A DNA stretch of 64,000 nucleotides from NCBI RefSeq assembly GCF_963668215.1, contig NZ_OY764190.1, positions 2,976,001 through 3,040,000 of the forward strand. The letters are read 5' to 3'. Shown one piece after another: positions 54,724 through 63,786 of the stretch. This stretch comes from an uncultured Desulfosarcina sp. (GTDB lineage Bacteria > Desulfobacterota > Desulfobacteria > Desulfobacterales > Desulfosarcinaceae). Position 1 is the first letter of the stretch; every line of letters starts with the position of its first letter. Position numbers and translations under genes: made by a program. Under the pieces are notes generated by a model, which saw only the letters and a program-made list of their open reading frames with translations, ran no database searches and was not told where the DNA came from.

Positions 54724-55629
54724 CTATAAAATCTTATATCTTACGGCCAGTTGCTCATCTTCGCTGATCTTTTTCCCCAACCGGATCAGGCCCTCGCCTT
54801 CCAGCTGGATGGCATCCCGGCGCAGGAAAATGGGTTCATCCGCATTCATTTTCAGGAAGGTGCCGTTGGTGCTCTGGTCGATCAGCAAAAAGCGGTTGCG
54901 CTGCAGTTCAATGCGGGCGTGCATGCGGCTGACCAGGGGGTCGTCAATGATCAAGTGGTTGGCGGCACCCCGGCCCATGGTGAAGATCGGTCGTTCGTGG
55001 TCTACCAGGATGCGGTGCTGGAGATATCGGATTTGGAGGAAATCCTTTTTTGAGGTCAGCGATGCGATCATCTCTTCGGTGAAGGAGCTGGACATGGTCA
55101 TCTGTTCGGGCTGGCCCCAGACCAGTTCATGGATTTCCATGATGTCGTCCATCCCCCGAACCCGGGTCCGGTCGACGATCCGCGCCATTCGCCTCAGATC
55201 CGACTTCATCTGCTCAAGGGTTTCTTTGTTGGTGATGATCTGATCGCTTTTGGCCAGCTCGACCATACGCGAACCCACATTGGCCGCGTCTCCGAAGACG
55301 TCCTGCGACTCGCAGATCGCATCCCCGTGATGGAATCCGATCCGCAGATGGATGTTGGCCTGAATCATCTTCGAATCGAAAGCGATTTCTTCATGCATCT
55401 GCCTGGCGGTTTCGGCGGCGGCGTCGGGCGTCGGGAAGGTTCCCATGACCGCATCCCCGAGGGTTTTGATGAATGTGCCGTCGTTTGCCAGGATCAGGCG
55501 CTTTAAATGGGAGAGGCATTCGGCAATCAGTTCCCGGGCTTTCGACCCCCCGAAGGTATCGTACAGACGGGTGCTGCCCGCGATGTCGGCAAAGAGAACA
55601 GTCAATTGCTGGGTAGGAAAAGTCGCCAT
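54724..55629 (-). CDS. Class III adenylate/guanylate cyclase-like protein with FHA domain
   Basis: The protein has 301 residues. Cyclase homology domain about 5-170: metal-binding Asp in LFADIAGST and GDAVMGTF, and GIRIGFHHG-like LRIGFHHGDAI. FHA domain about 210-290 with MGRGAANHLIIDDPLVSRMH and DQSTNGTFL, which bind phosphothreonine. No membrane segment, so it is cytosolic. It should make or bind a cyclic nucleotide in response to protein phosphorylation. Whether the catalytic site is active is not certain. Confidence 0.88.
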   Translation of the reverse strand: MATFPTQQLTVLFADIAGSTRLYDTFGGSKARELIAECLSHLKRLILANDGTFIKTLGDAVMGTFPTPDAAAETARQMHEEIAFDSKMIQANIHLRIGFHHGDAICESQDVFGDAANVGSRMVELAKSDQIITNKETLEQMKSDLRRMARIVDRTRVRGMDDIMEIHELVWGQPEQMTMSSSFTEEMIASLTSKKDFLQIRYLQHRILVDHERPIFTMGRGAANHLIIDDPLVSRMHARIELQRNRFLLIDQSTNGTFLKMNADEPIFLRRDAIQLEGEGLIRLGKKISEDEQLAVRYKIL

Positions 55630-55989
55630 GTCCGAAGCACCCGTCGTGCCTGTGAAGGTTGATTGGTAACAATCAGTCGCACATTCTCACGGTGGTGCCG
55701 GGTTGTCAAGATACCGGTGTGGATCGATGTCGGTCAATCCATCGAAGCAAAGGGGCTTTTTGTGCCTGCCGGACCGGTTTTGCCCGCGCGCAAGAATTGA
55801 ACTTTCTTTGACCCACCGCGTACCTTTTTCTGCACGGACCGAAATGCGGTCTGCCTTCCCGATGGGTGTTCCGGCAAAGACGCATTGCAAAATAAAACTA
55901 TTCAAAAACAGTTGGTTAAGATTTTCATGCGGTATCAATGCGTTTTTTGGTATCGGTTTTGCTGATGCTCATAAACAAGAGAGTTTTTA
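55630..55989. other. 360-bp upstream region of the riboswitch
   Basis: No credible gene; an 83-codon minus frame lacks a ribosome-binding site. It lies between the divergent cyclase and riboswitch transcripts and must hold both promoters. No other structure was recognised. Confidence 0.4.
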
Positions 55990-56092
55990 CCGACTGCTCG
56001 ATAACGGCAAACCACCCGAAAGGGTGGGACGCAAAGCCACTGGCCTAAATCTTCTCCGGCCGGGAAGACAGGGCAGCAGGGCCACCGAAGGC
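55990..56092 (+). promoter_or_regulatory. Cyclic-di-GMP-I (GEMM) riboswitch
   Basis: Conserved GEMM features in order: GGCAAACCACCC, GAAA tetraloop, GGGTGGGACGCAAAGCC, then CTGGCCTAAAT, a variable stem (CTTCTCCGGCCGGGAAG) and the second binding half GGCAGCAGGGCCACCGA. The P1b stem (CACCC/GGGTG) and the tetraloop are perfect. It controls the large secreted repeat protein starting 65 bp later. Confidence 0.95.
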
Positions 56093-56102
56093 AACCGGTT
56101 GC

Positions 56103-56150
56103 ATCCTCCGCGGATTCACCGATTGTCGAATTCAACGAACCACGGAGGAT
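56103..56150 (+). promoter_or_regulatory. Anti-Shine-Dalgarno hairpin, riboswitch expression platform
   Basis: ATCCTCCG at 56103-56110 is the exact complement of CGGAGGAT at 56143-56150, which is the ribosome-binding site of the gene starting at 56157. The intervening loop is 32 nt. Formation would hide the ribosome-binding site, so control is probably at translation. Confidence 0.75.
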
Positions 56151-56156
56151 TGAAGT

Positions 56157-58592
56157 ATGTTAGAACGGTTTTCCAATCCGTTGTCTACTTTTGTATGTTT
56201 GGTACTTTTTTTCAGTATTGTCCTATTGACGGCCAATAGCGGTTTTTCCGCGGATACCTACACCGTGCCCCAGACCGCTGAAGTGACTTTGGCCTGGGAT
56301 CCCAACGACCCGACCCCCGAAGGGTACCGCATTTTCCAGCGTATCGAAGGGGAGTCCTACGATTACAGCGAACCCTGCTGGACCGGCTCCGATACCCAGG
56401 GCACGGTTTACAACCTGGCGTCGGACACCACCTATTATTTCGTCGTGCGGGCCTATGACGGTGATCTGGAAAGCGCCGACTCGGAAGAAGTGTCCTATCA
56501 GACGCCGGTGTCCGAAACAACGACCTATACCATCACGGCCACGGCCGGCGACAACGGAGGCATCTCGCCCAGCGGCAGTTTGGCGGTTGCCGAGAATGCC
56601 GACCAGGCCTTCACCATCACTCCCGATAGCGGGTATTCCATCGCGGATGTCCTGGTCGACGGCGTGTCCCAGGGCGCCATCGCGTCCTACACGTTCAGCC
56701 AGGTTGCCGCCGATCATACGATCACGGTAGAATTCGCCGTGGATACCTACTGGATTTCCGCTTCCGCCGGCGATCACGGCGATATCGATCCCGTGGGCGA
56801 CACCGAAGTGGCTCGGGGCGGCAGCCAGACCTTCACGATCACTCCCGACGACGGCTATAGTGTGGCCAGCGTCGTGGTTGACGGCGTCGACCAGGGACTG
56901 CTCACTTCCTATACCTTCGAGGGCATCGACGCCGATCATACGATCACGGCCAATTTTTCCGCTAACACCTATGCGATTACCGCCTCCGCGGGCGCCAACG
57001 GCAGTGTGTCTCCAGCCGGCATTACCAGCGTCGAGCATGGCGGCAGCGCAACCGTTACGATCACCCCGGACAGCGGCTACGCCGTTGCAGACGTTCTGGT
57101 GGACAGCGTCTCTCAGGGCGCCATCGAATCCTATACATTCAGCAATGTCGCCGACGACCACAGCCTGCAGGCATCATTCACCGCCAACGCCATCACGGTC
57201 AGCGCCACGGCCGGAGAGGGTGGCACCATCACGCCTTCCGGCACCATTGCGGTCGATCGGGGCGACAGCCTGACATTCAGCATTGCGGCCGACGACGAAT
57301 ACGAGATCGAGGATCTGCTTGTCGATGGCGTCTCCCAGGGGGCGCTGAGCAGCTATACCCTGGAAGCCATCACCGCCGACTGTAGCGTGACAGCCGTTTT
57401 CAGCCCGGTGAACCAGGCCCCTGTCGCGGATGCCGGCCCCGACCAGAAAGTGGACGAGGGCCAAGTGGTTACCCTTAACGGGCTCAACTCCACCGATGCC
57501 GACGACGGCATTGCCGAATTCCACTGGAATCAGATTCAGGGCGACGAGGTTGTACTGAGCGGCGCGGATGAGGGTCAAGCCAGTTTCACCGCTCCCGACG
57601 TGGACGAATCCGGGGTGGCCCTGGTGTTCGAACTGCATGTGACGGATTATGCCGGCGAGACGACCGTGGACACCTGCATCGTCAACGTGACCTGGGTCAA
57701 CGAGCCGCCGACAGCCGATGCCGGCCAGGCCCAGACCGTGAATGAAGGCGATGTCGTCACCCTTTCCGGCACCGGTTCCACGGATCCGGACGACGGAATC
57801 GTCCAATACCAGTGGCAGCAGACCCAGGGGCCCGCAGTGACCCTGTCCGGGAGCGCGTCCGATGTTGCCACCTTTACCGCTCCGGACATCGATGCCGAAG
57901 GCGCTTCGCTGGCCTTCCAGCTTACGGTGACTGACGCCGGCGGGCTTCAGGATACCGCTTCCTGCCTGGTGACGGTCGCCTGGGTCAACGCACCGCCCGA
58001 GGCGGACGCCGGAGAAAATCAGCAGGTCAGTGCAGGGGATGAGATCACCCTGGATGGAACCGGGTCGAAGGATCCCGACGGGGATACAGATCTGTCCTAC
58101 CGCTGGAGCCAAACCGAAGGGACCCCGGTGGAACTGTCCGATGCCACCGCCGCCCAGCCGAGTTTCGTGGCCCCCGAGAGCGAAGAAGAGGACCAAACCC
58201 TGACCTTCCAACTGACTGTTACGGACAGTCAGGGCCTGAAGGATCTGGATACCTGTCAGGTCGTTGTGACGGGGTCTACGACAAAGGAAGCGGACACCAC
58301 GGCGCCCGTTCTGACCGTCACCTCTCCATACAGTGACTCGGTGACCACCAGCTGGTTTTATATCAGTATGGCCGGAATCGCGTCGGATGACACGGGGGTG
58401 GTTCAGGTCGCCTGGAAAAACAACCGCGGAGGCAGCGGCGTGGCCACGGGTACGGAACAGTGGACGATTAGCAGGCTTCGCCTGAGTTATGGCACCAACG
58501 TCATCACCCTGACCGCCACCGATGCGGCCGGCAATGCGACATCGGTAACCAGAACCGTGGTCTTCCAGTCCAGATGGTGGTGGTGGTGGTAG
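56157..58592 (+). CDS. Secreted multi-domain surface protein under cyclic-di-GMP control
   Basis: The protein has 811 residues with a signal peptide (FVCLVLFFSIVLLTANSGFS). Order: fibronectin type III (about 35-120); four InlB B-type repeats (about 125-415) sharing TITPDSGYSIADVLVDGVSQ-like units; three PKD/REJ-like domains (about 420-720), each starting NxAPxADAGxxQ and holding GSxSxDPD; a final Ig-like module (about 725-800, VTSPYSDSVTT). The C-terminus is RWWWWW. No membrane anchor or barrel is visible. It is probably an adhesin or matrix protein, produced when cyclic di-GMP acts on the riboswitch. Confidence 0.88.
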   Translation: MLERFSNPLSTFVCLVLFFSIVLLTANSGFSADTYTVPQTAEVTLAWDPNDPTPEGYRIFQRIEGESYDYSEPCWTGSDTQGTVYNLASDTTYYFVVRAYDGDLESADSEEVSYQTPVSETTTYTITATAGDNGGISPSGSLAVAENADQAFTITPDSGYSIADVLVDGVSQGAIASYTFSQVAADHTITVEFAVDTYWISASAGDHGDIDPVGDTEVARGGSQTFTITPDDGYSVASVVVDGVDQGLLTSYTFEGIDADHTITANFSANTYAITASAGANGSVSPAGITSVEHGGSATVTITPDSGYAVADVLVDSVSQGAIESYTFSNVADDHSLQASFTANAITVSATAGEGGTITPSGTIAVDRGDSLTFSIAADDEYEIEDLLVDGVSQGALSSYTLEAITADCSVTAVFSPVNQAPVADAGPDQKVDEGQVVTLNGLNSTDADDGIAEFHWNQIQGDEVVLSGADEGQASFTAPDVDESGVALVFELHVTDYAGETTVDTCIVNVTWVNEPPTADAGQAQTVNEGDVVTLSGTGSTDPDDGIVQYQWQQTQGPAVTLSGSASDVATFTAPDIDAEGASLAFQLTVTDAGGLQDTASCLVTVAWVNAPPEADAGENQQVSAGDEITLDGTGSKDPDGDTDLSYRWSQTEGTPVELSDATAAQPSFVAPESEEEDQTLTFQLTVTDSQGLKDLDTCQVVVTGSTTKEADTTAPVLTVTSPYSDSVTTSWFYISMAGIASDDTGVVQVAWKNNRGGSGVATGTEQWTISRLRLSYGTNVITLTATDAAGNATSVTRTVVFQSRWWWWW

Positions 58593-58625
58593 AAATGGTA
58601 CCGCTATGCGGTGAGCTTTAAAAAC

Positions 58626-58655
58626 AACGGCCGGGGAGAAATCCCCGGCCGTTTT
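58626..58655. terminator. Strong bidirectional factor-independent terminator
   Basis: AACGGCCGGGGA pairs with TCCCCGGCCGTT across a GAAA loop. T-rich tracts lie on both sides (GTTTTATTT on the plus strand, GTTTTTAAAG on the minus). It separates the secreted repeat protein from the convergent thiolase gene. Confidence 0.92.
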
Positions 58656-58694
58656 ATTTGTGGGTCGACATTCAATGGGTTGCGGTAAGAGAAG

Positions 58695-59945
58695 CTACAT
58701 CATCTCGATCCCGCAGGCCATGGACACGCCGCCGCCGCCGCACAGGGTAGCCAAACCCAGGGACTTGCCGCGGTTTTTCAGGGCGTACAGCAAAGTCACC
58801 ATGATGCGGCAACCGGTGGCTCCCACCGGGTGCCCCAGGCCGATGCCCGATCCGTTGACGTTGGTGATTTCCCGGTCCAGTCCTAAATCCCGTTCGCAGC
58901 CGATGTACTGGGCGGCGAAGGCTTCGTTCAGTTCCACCAGGTCGAAATCGCTGATGGTCATGTTGTGGCGCGCCAGCAGATTTTCCACGGCCGGCACCGG
59001 GGAGAGGCCCATGACCGACGGGTGGCAGGCCCCGCGGCCGGTGGCGACGATGCGCGCCAGGGGCTTTAATCCCAATTCTTTGGCCTTGTCGGCGGACATG
59101 ATCACCATGGCGGCCGAGCCGTCGTTGATACCCGACGAGTTGCCGGCAGTGACCTTGCCGATTTTGGGAACGAAAGCCGGGGGCAGCTTCTCCAACTGCT
59201 CCATGGTCAGGCCGGGGCGAAAATGTTCGTCACGGGCGAAGATCAGCGGATCTTTCTTGCGCCGCGGAATTTCCATGGGGACGATTTCATCGGCAAAGGA
59301 GCCGTCGTCGTTGGCCCGCTCGGCGTTGTTCTGGCTTTTCAGGGCGACTTCGTCCATCTCCTGGCGGGAGATGTCCTTGTACTGGGCGATGAATTCGGCC
59401 GTCTGGCCCATGATATAGGGTTTGCCCACGAACATGCTCAACGGCGGCTGGGTTTCGTCCACGGGGCCGTCTTCCGGATGGGGGATGATGTGCGAGCCGC
59501 AATGCAGGCCATGGATCATGGCGTCCACAAAGACGTGGTCCTGGAGCCGGCAGCCCCAGCGGGCGTTGGGCACCTGGTAGGCCACGCCGCTCATATGCTC
59601 CACGCCGCCGGCCAGAATGACGTCGGCCATGCCCGCCTGGATCATGGCCATGCCGGAGAGCACGGCCTCCATGCCGGAGATGCACACCCGGTTGATGGTA
59701 ACGGCGGTGATCGAATCGGGGATGCCGGCCAGAAGGGCGCATACGCGGGTGACGTTGAGGGCGTCGGCCGGCTCCATGCAGCAGCCGAAGCGTACATCGT
59801 CGATGATGGCCGGATCGATGCCGGCGCGTTTGATGGCTTCCTTCATGGTGACGCTGCCGATAACGGCGGCATTGGTATCTCTGAGGGTGCCACCGAAGGC
59901 CCCAATGGCCGTCCGGCAGGCGGATACGATAACGACATCTTTCAT
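58695..59945 (-). CDS. Acetyl-CoA acetyltransferase (thiolase)
   Basis: The protein has 416 residues. Acyl-enzyme Cys is C88 in NRVCISGMEAVLSG. The C-terminal active-site motifs are NVNGSGIGLGHPVGATG (His) and LCGGGGVSMA (second Cys). It condenses two acetyl-CoA or cleaves beta-ketoacyl-CoA. It is downstream of the acyl-CoA dehydrogenase gene, so it probably takes part in beta-oxidation. Confidence 0.94.
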   Translation of the reverse strand: MKDVVIVSACRTAIGAFGGTLRDTNAAVIGSVTMKEAIKRAGIDPAIIDDVRFGCCMEPADALNVTRVCALLAGIPDSITAVTINRVCISGMEAVLSGMAMIQAGMADVILAGGVEHMSGVAYQVPNARWGCRLQDHVFVDAMIHGLHCGSHIIPHPEDGPVDETQPPLSMFVGKPYIMGQTAEFIAQYKDISRQEMDEVALKSQNNAERANDDGSFADEIVPMEIPRRKKDPLIFARDEHFRPGLTMEQLEKLPPAFVPKIGKVTAGNSSGINDGSAAMVIMSADKAKELGLKPLARIVATGRGACHPSVMGLSPVPAVENLLARHNMTISDFDLVELNEAFAAQYIGCERDLGLDREITNVNGSGIGLGHPVGATGCRIMVTLLYALKNRGKSLGLATLCGGGGVSMACGIEMM

Positions 59946-60047
59946 GTGTTTCTCCTGGTTTTGTTAATGTTGGTCGACAACTACTGATAAACTCGATGAT
60001 TTATTTTTTTCCCAATAGAATTCAGAATCCAGCAGCCAGAAAAACGG

Positions 60048-61904
60048 CTACAGTCCTCCGAATCCTCTCTCGCTGATCTGCAGGGCAGCGTCGTCGGCAG
60101 CCCGGACCGCGGCAAGCCGTCCCAACGCAACCGGCAGTACGGAACGGATGAAATAACGGGCCGTCTGAATCTGGCCATCATAGAAGGCCGCGTTTTTGTC
60201 TTTTTCGAGGATGGCCTGTCTTTCCTCACCCGCTGCATCGCCGACGATCTTGTCCAGCTTGGGGGCTGCGATCACAGCCCGCCAGAGCAGCATCCAGCCC
60301 ATGATCACGTCGCCCATGGCCATCATGAAAGGATGGGCGGAGGCAAAGGCAGTCTTGAATTCGGGGCTCATGGCCTGCTTTCCGATGGACAAGGCCGTTT
60401 CACCTAGCTGGTCAACGGCGGCTTCCAACGCCGTCGCCAGGGGGCTGAGCGCATCCATGGCCTTGGCCTGTTCGACGATGGCCTTGATCTCCCCGAGAAA
60501 ATCCATGAACACGGCGCCTTTTTTCATGCCCAGCTTGCGGCCCAGCAGATCCATGGCCTGGATGCCGTCGGTGCCTTCGAAGATCGAGGCGATTTTGCAA
60601 TCCCGGGCCAGCTGCTCGACCGGGTAGTCCATGGTGTACCCGCAGCCGCCGTGTACCTGCATGGCCTCGATGCAGACTTCGAAGCCGCGTCCGGCGCCGT
60701 AGGCTTTGATCAGCGGGGTAAGCAGGGCGATGAGATCTTCGTTGCGCGCTCTTTCGCTTTCATCGGCCGAGCATTCGGCCAAATCGAAGCAGCGGGCCAC
60801 ATAGTAGACAAAACTTCTCATCCCCTCCACATGGGCTTTCATCCAGAGCAGCATACGCCGCACATCGGGATGGCGGATAATGGGCACCGAGGGTGCTTCG
60901 GCATTTTTGCCGTCGGCCAGATCCCGCCCCTGAATGCGTTCCCTGGCGAAGTTGACCGCGTGCATGAATGCCGCCGTGGCATTGCAAAAGCCCATGAAGC
61001 CGACATCCAGGCGGGCCTCGTTCATCATGTGGAACATGATTTTCATGCCGGCGTTTGCTTCTCCCAGCAGCAGGCCGCGGCAGATACCCTTGCTCCCCAT
61101 GGACATGGAGCAGGTTGCGCTGCCGTGCAGGCCCATCTTCTCTTCCGTGCCCGTGCAGACGATATCGTTGGGTTCGCCGAAGCTGCCGTCCTCGTTGACC
61201 CAGATTTTGGGTACGATGAAAATGGAGATGCCCTTGGTGCCGGCCGGCGCACCCTCGATGCGCGCCAGGACCGGGTGGATGATGTTCTCGGTGAGATCGT
61301 GCTCGCCGTTGGTAATGTAGATTTTGTTGCCGGTAATGGCGTAGGTGCCGTCGTCCAGGGGCTTGGCCGATGTGATCAGGGCGCCCACGTCGGACCCGGC
61401 CTGCGGTTCGGTGAGGTCCATGGTCCCGCCCCACTGGGCCGTGTAGAGTTTTTCCAGAAACAGCTCTTTTTGCTTCTCGGTGCCGAACAGTTCGATCATC
61501 TTGCCGGTGCCGTGGCCTTCCATGGCGTAAATCACCATGGCGTAGTTGGCCCCGATAAAGTATTCGCCAGCGGCACGCATGACCATGTGGGGCAGCCCCT
61601 GGCCGCCCACGGCTGGATCTTCGGTAAGGGAGGTCCACTCGTTTTCGACCATCAACTGATAGGGCCGCCGGTAGCACTCCGGAACGACGACCTTGCCGTT
61701 TTCGAAGCGGACGCCGACCTTGTCTCCCTCGGCATGGGTGGGCAGCACTTCCTTGATGCCGAAGGCCCGGGCTTCAGTCACCACCATGTCCACCATTTTT
61801 TTGTTCAGGTCGCGGTGCTTTCGGGTTTTAAACAGTTGCGTGACATCCAGTTGTTCGTAGAGGACAAAGTCGATGTCCCTGCGGTCTGCGATCTGCTGCG
61901 CCAT
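60048..61904 (-). CDS. Acyl-CoA dehydrogenase, large form
   Basis: The protein has 618 residues, larger than the common ~380, with the extra C-terminal domain of the DmdC/FadE-type subgroup. It has the flavin and substrate sites YTAQWGGTMDLTEPQAGSD and ITGNKIYITNGEHD, and a C-terminal GCGYTMDYPVEQLARDCKI. It introduces a double bond into an acyl-CoA. ATG 61904 was chosen because the conserved N-terminus starts there; 31 further residues are open upstream without family character. GGAG precedes it. Confidence 0.92.
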   Translation of the reverse strand: MAQQIADRRDIDFVLYEQLDVTQLFKTRKHRDLNKKMVDMVVTEARAFGIKEVLPTHAEGDKVGVRFENGKVVVPECYRRPYQLMVENEWTSLTEDPAVGGQGLPHMVMRAAGEYFIGANYAMVIYAMEGHGTGKMIELFGTEKQKELFLEKLYTAQWGGTMDLTEPQAGSDVGALITSAKPLDDGTYAITGNKIYITNGEHDLTENIIHPVLARIEGAPAGTKGISIFIVPKIWVNEDGSFGEPNDIVCTGTEEKMGLHGSATCSMSMGSKGICRGLLLGEANAGMKIMFHMMNEARLDVGFMGFCNATAAFMHAVNFARERIQGRDLADGKNAEAPSVPIIRHPDVRRMLLWMKAHVEGMRSFVYYVARCFDLAECSADESERARNEDLIALLTPLIKAYGAGRGFEVCIEAMQVHGGCGYTMDYPVEQLARDCKIASIFEGTDGIQAMDLLGRKLGMKKGAVFMDFLGEIKAIVEQAKAMDALSPLATALEAAVDQLGETALSIGKQAMSPEFKTAFASAHPFMMAMGDVIMGWMLLWRAVIAAPKLDKIVGDAAGEERQAILEKDKNAAFYDGQIQTARYFIRSVLPVALGRLAAVRAADDAALQISERGFGGL

Positions 61905-62285
61905 GGCTCCATTCTCCCGTGTGATAAAAAATGGTGCCACTGCCGGTTGCGCATCGCGATGAGCAGCCCTGCGGTAAGATTCACAGCGCTGAATCATCTT
62001 TGCATGTACGCCTGCGGGCGTGATCTGTCGGCAATCGCCGAACCCACCGAAACGACGGCTGACAGTGGCAAGTGAGGGGTAAGTGGTAATCTGTTAGTAT
62101 AGGGCCGGAGCCTTGTCAAGCAAGGCAGTGCGTGAATTGCAAGTAATTGTTGAACTTGGTTCAATAGCCAGCGGCAGCCGGTGTGCCGAAAAATTGGAAC
62201 CATTTAAACCACCCGCTGAGCGGGTGGTGGTGATTTTTGAGAGTTTGAAATGGCAGTCCGGCCGTTTACCGGCTGGCAGGGGGTG
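61905..62285. other. 381-bp intergenic region with a hairpin
   Basis: It lies between the acyl-CoA dehydrogenase start and the end of the SDR gene. ACCACCCG (62208-62215) pairs with CGGGTGGT (62221-62228) around a 5-nt loop, and GATTTTTG follows a few bases on; it may end transcription from the plus side. No other feature was recognised. Confidence 0.45.
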
Positions 62286-63785
62286 TCAATCGCTGGGCCC
62301 CACCCAGGGTGAGGGATTTCCGTAAACTACGAACGGTCCCGGGTTGATGGATCCGCCGCCGATGGTCATGTATCCCATACCGATAAAAAGGGTAGGGTTG
62401 ATTTTGCGCAGTTCGTCGCGCATGCCGTGGACCGGTCCTTTGTTGTAAACGCTGTAGTCCAGCTTGAAGCTCTCTTTGCGGTCGAAAACGGAGGTGCCCA
62501 GGGCTGTCTTCATGCGGCGGGTGCGCCAGATGGTGCCGTCTCCTTCCGTCTCCTGGAAGAGGTTGTACCCCTGCCCGTTTTGGGCGGCTTCGGCCGTAAA
62601 ACCCTTGCCCAGCCAGCGTCCCGGGCCGAAAAAGTGTTGGGTGTAAAAGTCGGCGGCCGGGGCCATGATGCCCACGGCCAGGTTTTTGGCCCGGTATTCG
62701 CCCTGAAGATCGGACAGGGTCGGCGGCGTGGCGGCATGAAAAAGCTGCATCACCTCGGATTTCGGTAATCGTTCGATATCCGCCAGGGTGGCCCGCTCAG
62801 GCGGAACACCGAGGATTTGCTCCACGGAACGGCCATCCCAGCCACCGATCCCGTTTTGCAGGATGTTGATTCCGGTGACCAACAGATTGAGAACAATCAG
62901 GACAGCCAGTACCTGGGCCGCCCGTTTCATCCATGCAAACCCTTTCTTGCGGGGGACGTCGGTCGGGTTTGACGCGTCTGGATCCCTTCCCGTCCAGGTG
63001 TCGTTGGCCCGCCACATGCCCAGCACCTGGTTGAGGCGGTCCATGGCAGATATCGGAAGCAGCACCTTGGTCAGGGGCGTGAGAATTTTCACCGGCACGG
63101 ACGGAACGGCCACCATGGCGCTGTTTTTGCGGATGCCGGCCACGATTTTGGCGGCCACCGCCTCGGGGTCCAGAAGGCGCGTGCCGGCCACCATTTTCGA
63201 ACCGGCGAACATGCCGGTCCCGACGGTGTTGGGACAGACCACAGTAAAACCGACGTTGCATTTGCGTTTTTTCATCTCCTGGCGAAGGGCATCGGTAAAG
63301 CCCACCACGCCGAATTTGCTGGCGCAGTATGCCGAAAGGTTGGGCAGCGCCAGAATGCCGCCGGCCGAGGCGATGTTGACCACATGGCCGCTGTTCTGTG
63401 CGACCATATCCGGCAGAAAGGCCTTGCAGGTCCAGAACTGGGCCGTCAGGTTGACGGTCAGGATTTTTTCGATGGTTTCGTCCGGCAGTTCGTCCAGCGG
63501 CGCGGCCTTTACGATGCCGGCGTTGTTCACCAGGATGGAAACCGGGCCCATTTCATTTTTGATGGTGTGCGCCAGCGCATAGACGGCCTTGCGCTCGGAG
63601 ATGTCGCAGGTGTAAGGCCGGCAGACGCCCAGGGCGGATAATTCGTCGGCTGTGGCCGAAAGGGCGTCGGCATTGACGTCCACCAGGGCCACCTGGCACC
63701 CGGCCTCAAGAAGCAGTCGACTGACACATTTGCCCATCCCCATGGCAGCCCCGGTCACTACAGCCAATTTTGCATTCAGTTTCAT
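62286..63785 (-). CDS. Short-chain dehydrogenase fused to a membrane-anchored C-terminal domain
   Basis: The protein has 499 residues; a typical SDR is ~250. The N-terminal SDR half has VVTGAAMGMGK (cofactor glycine motif TGxxxGxG), NNAGIV and active-site S...YCASK. Residues about 295-325 are a membrane helix (AAQVLAVLIVLNLLVTGINIL) after RKKGFAWMKRA. The last ~170 residues (LSDLQGEYRAKNLAVGIMAP to VGPSD) are an unrecognised domain, perhaps lipid- or quinone-associated. It is 1 bp from the MarR-type gene, so the two are likely co-transcribed. Confidence 0.82.
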   Translation of the reverse strand: MKLNAKLAVVTGAAMGMGKCVSRLLLEAGCQVALVDVNADALSATADELSALGVCRPYTCDISERKAVYALAHTIKNEMGPVSILVNNAGIVKAAPLDELPDETIEKILTVNLTAQFWTCKAFLPDMVAQNSGHVVNIASAGGILALPNLSAYCASKFGVVGFTDALRQEMKKRKCNVGFTVVCPNTVGTGMFAGSKMVAGTRLLDPEAVAAKIVAGIRKNSAMVAVPSVPVKILTPLTKVLLPISAMDRLNQVLGMWRANDTWTGRDPDASNPTDVPRKKGFAWMKRAAQVLAVLIVLNLLVTGINILQNGIGGWDGRSVEQILGVPPERATLADIERLPKSEVMQLFHAATPPTLSDLQGEYRAKNLAVGIMAPAADFYTQHFFGPGRWLGKGFTAEAAQNGQGYNLFQETEGDGTIWRTRRMKTALGTSVFDRKESFKLDYSVYNKGPVHGMRDELRKINPTLFIGMGYMTIGGGSINPGPFVVYGNPSPWVGPSD

Positions 63786-63786
63786 C

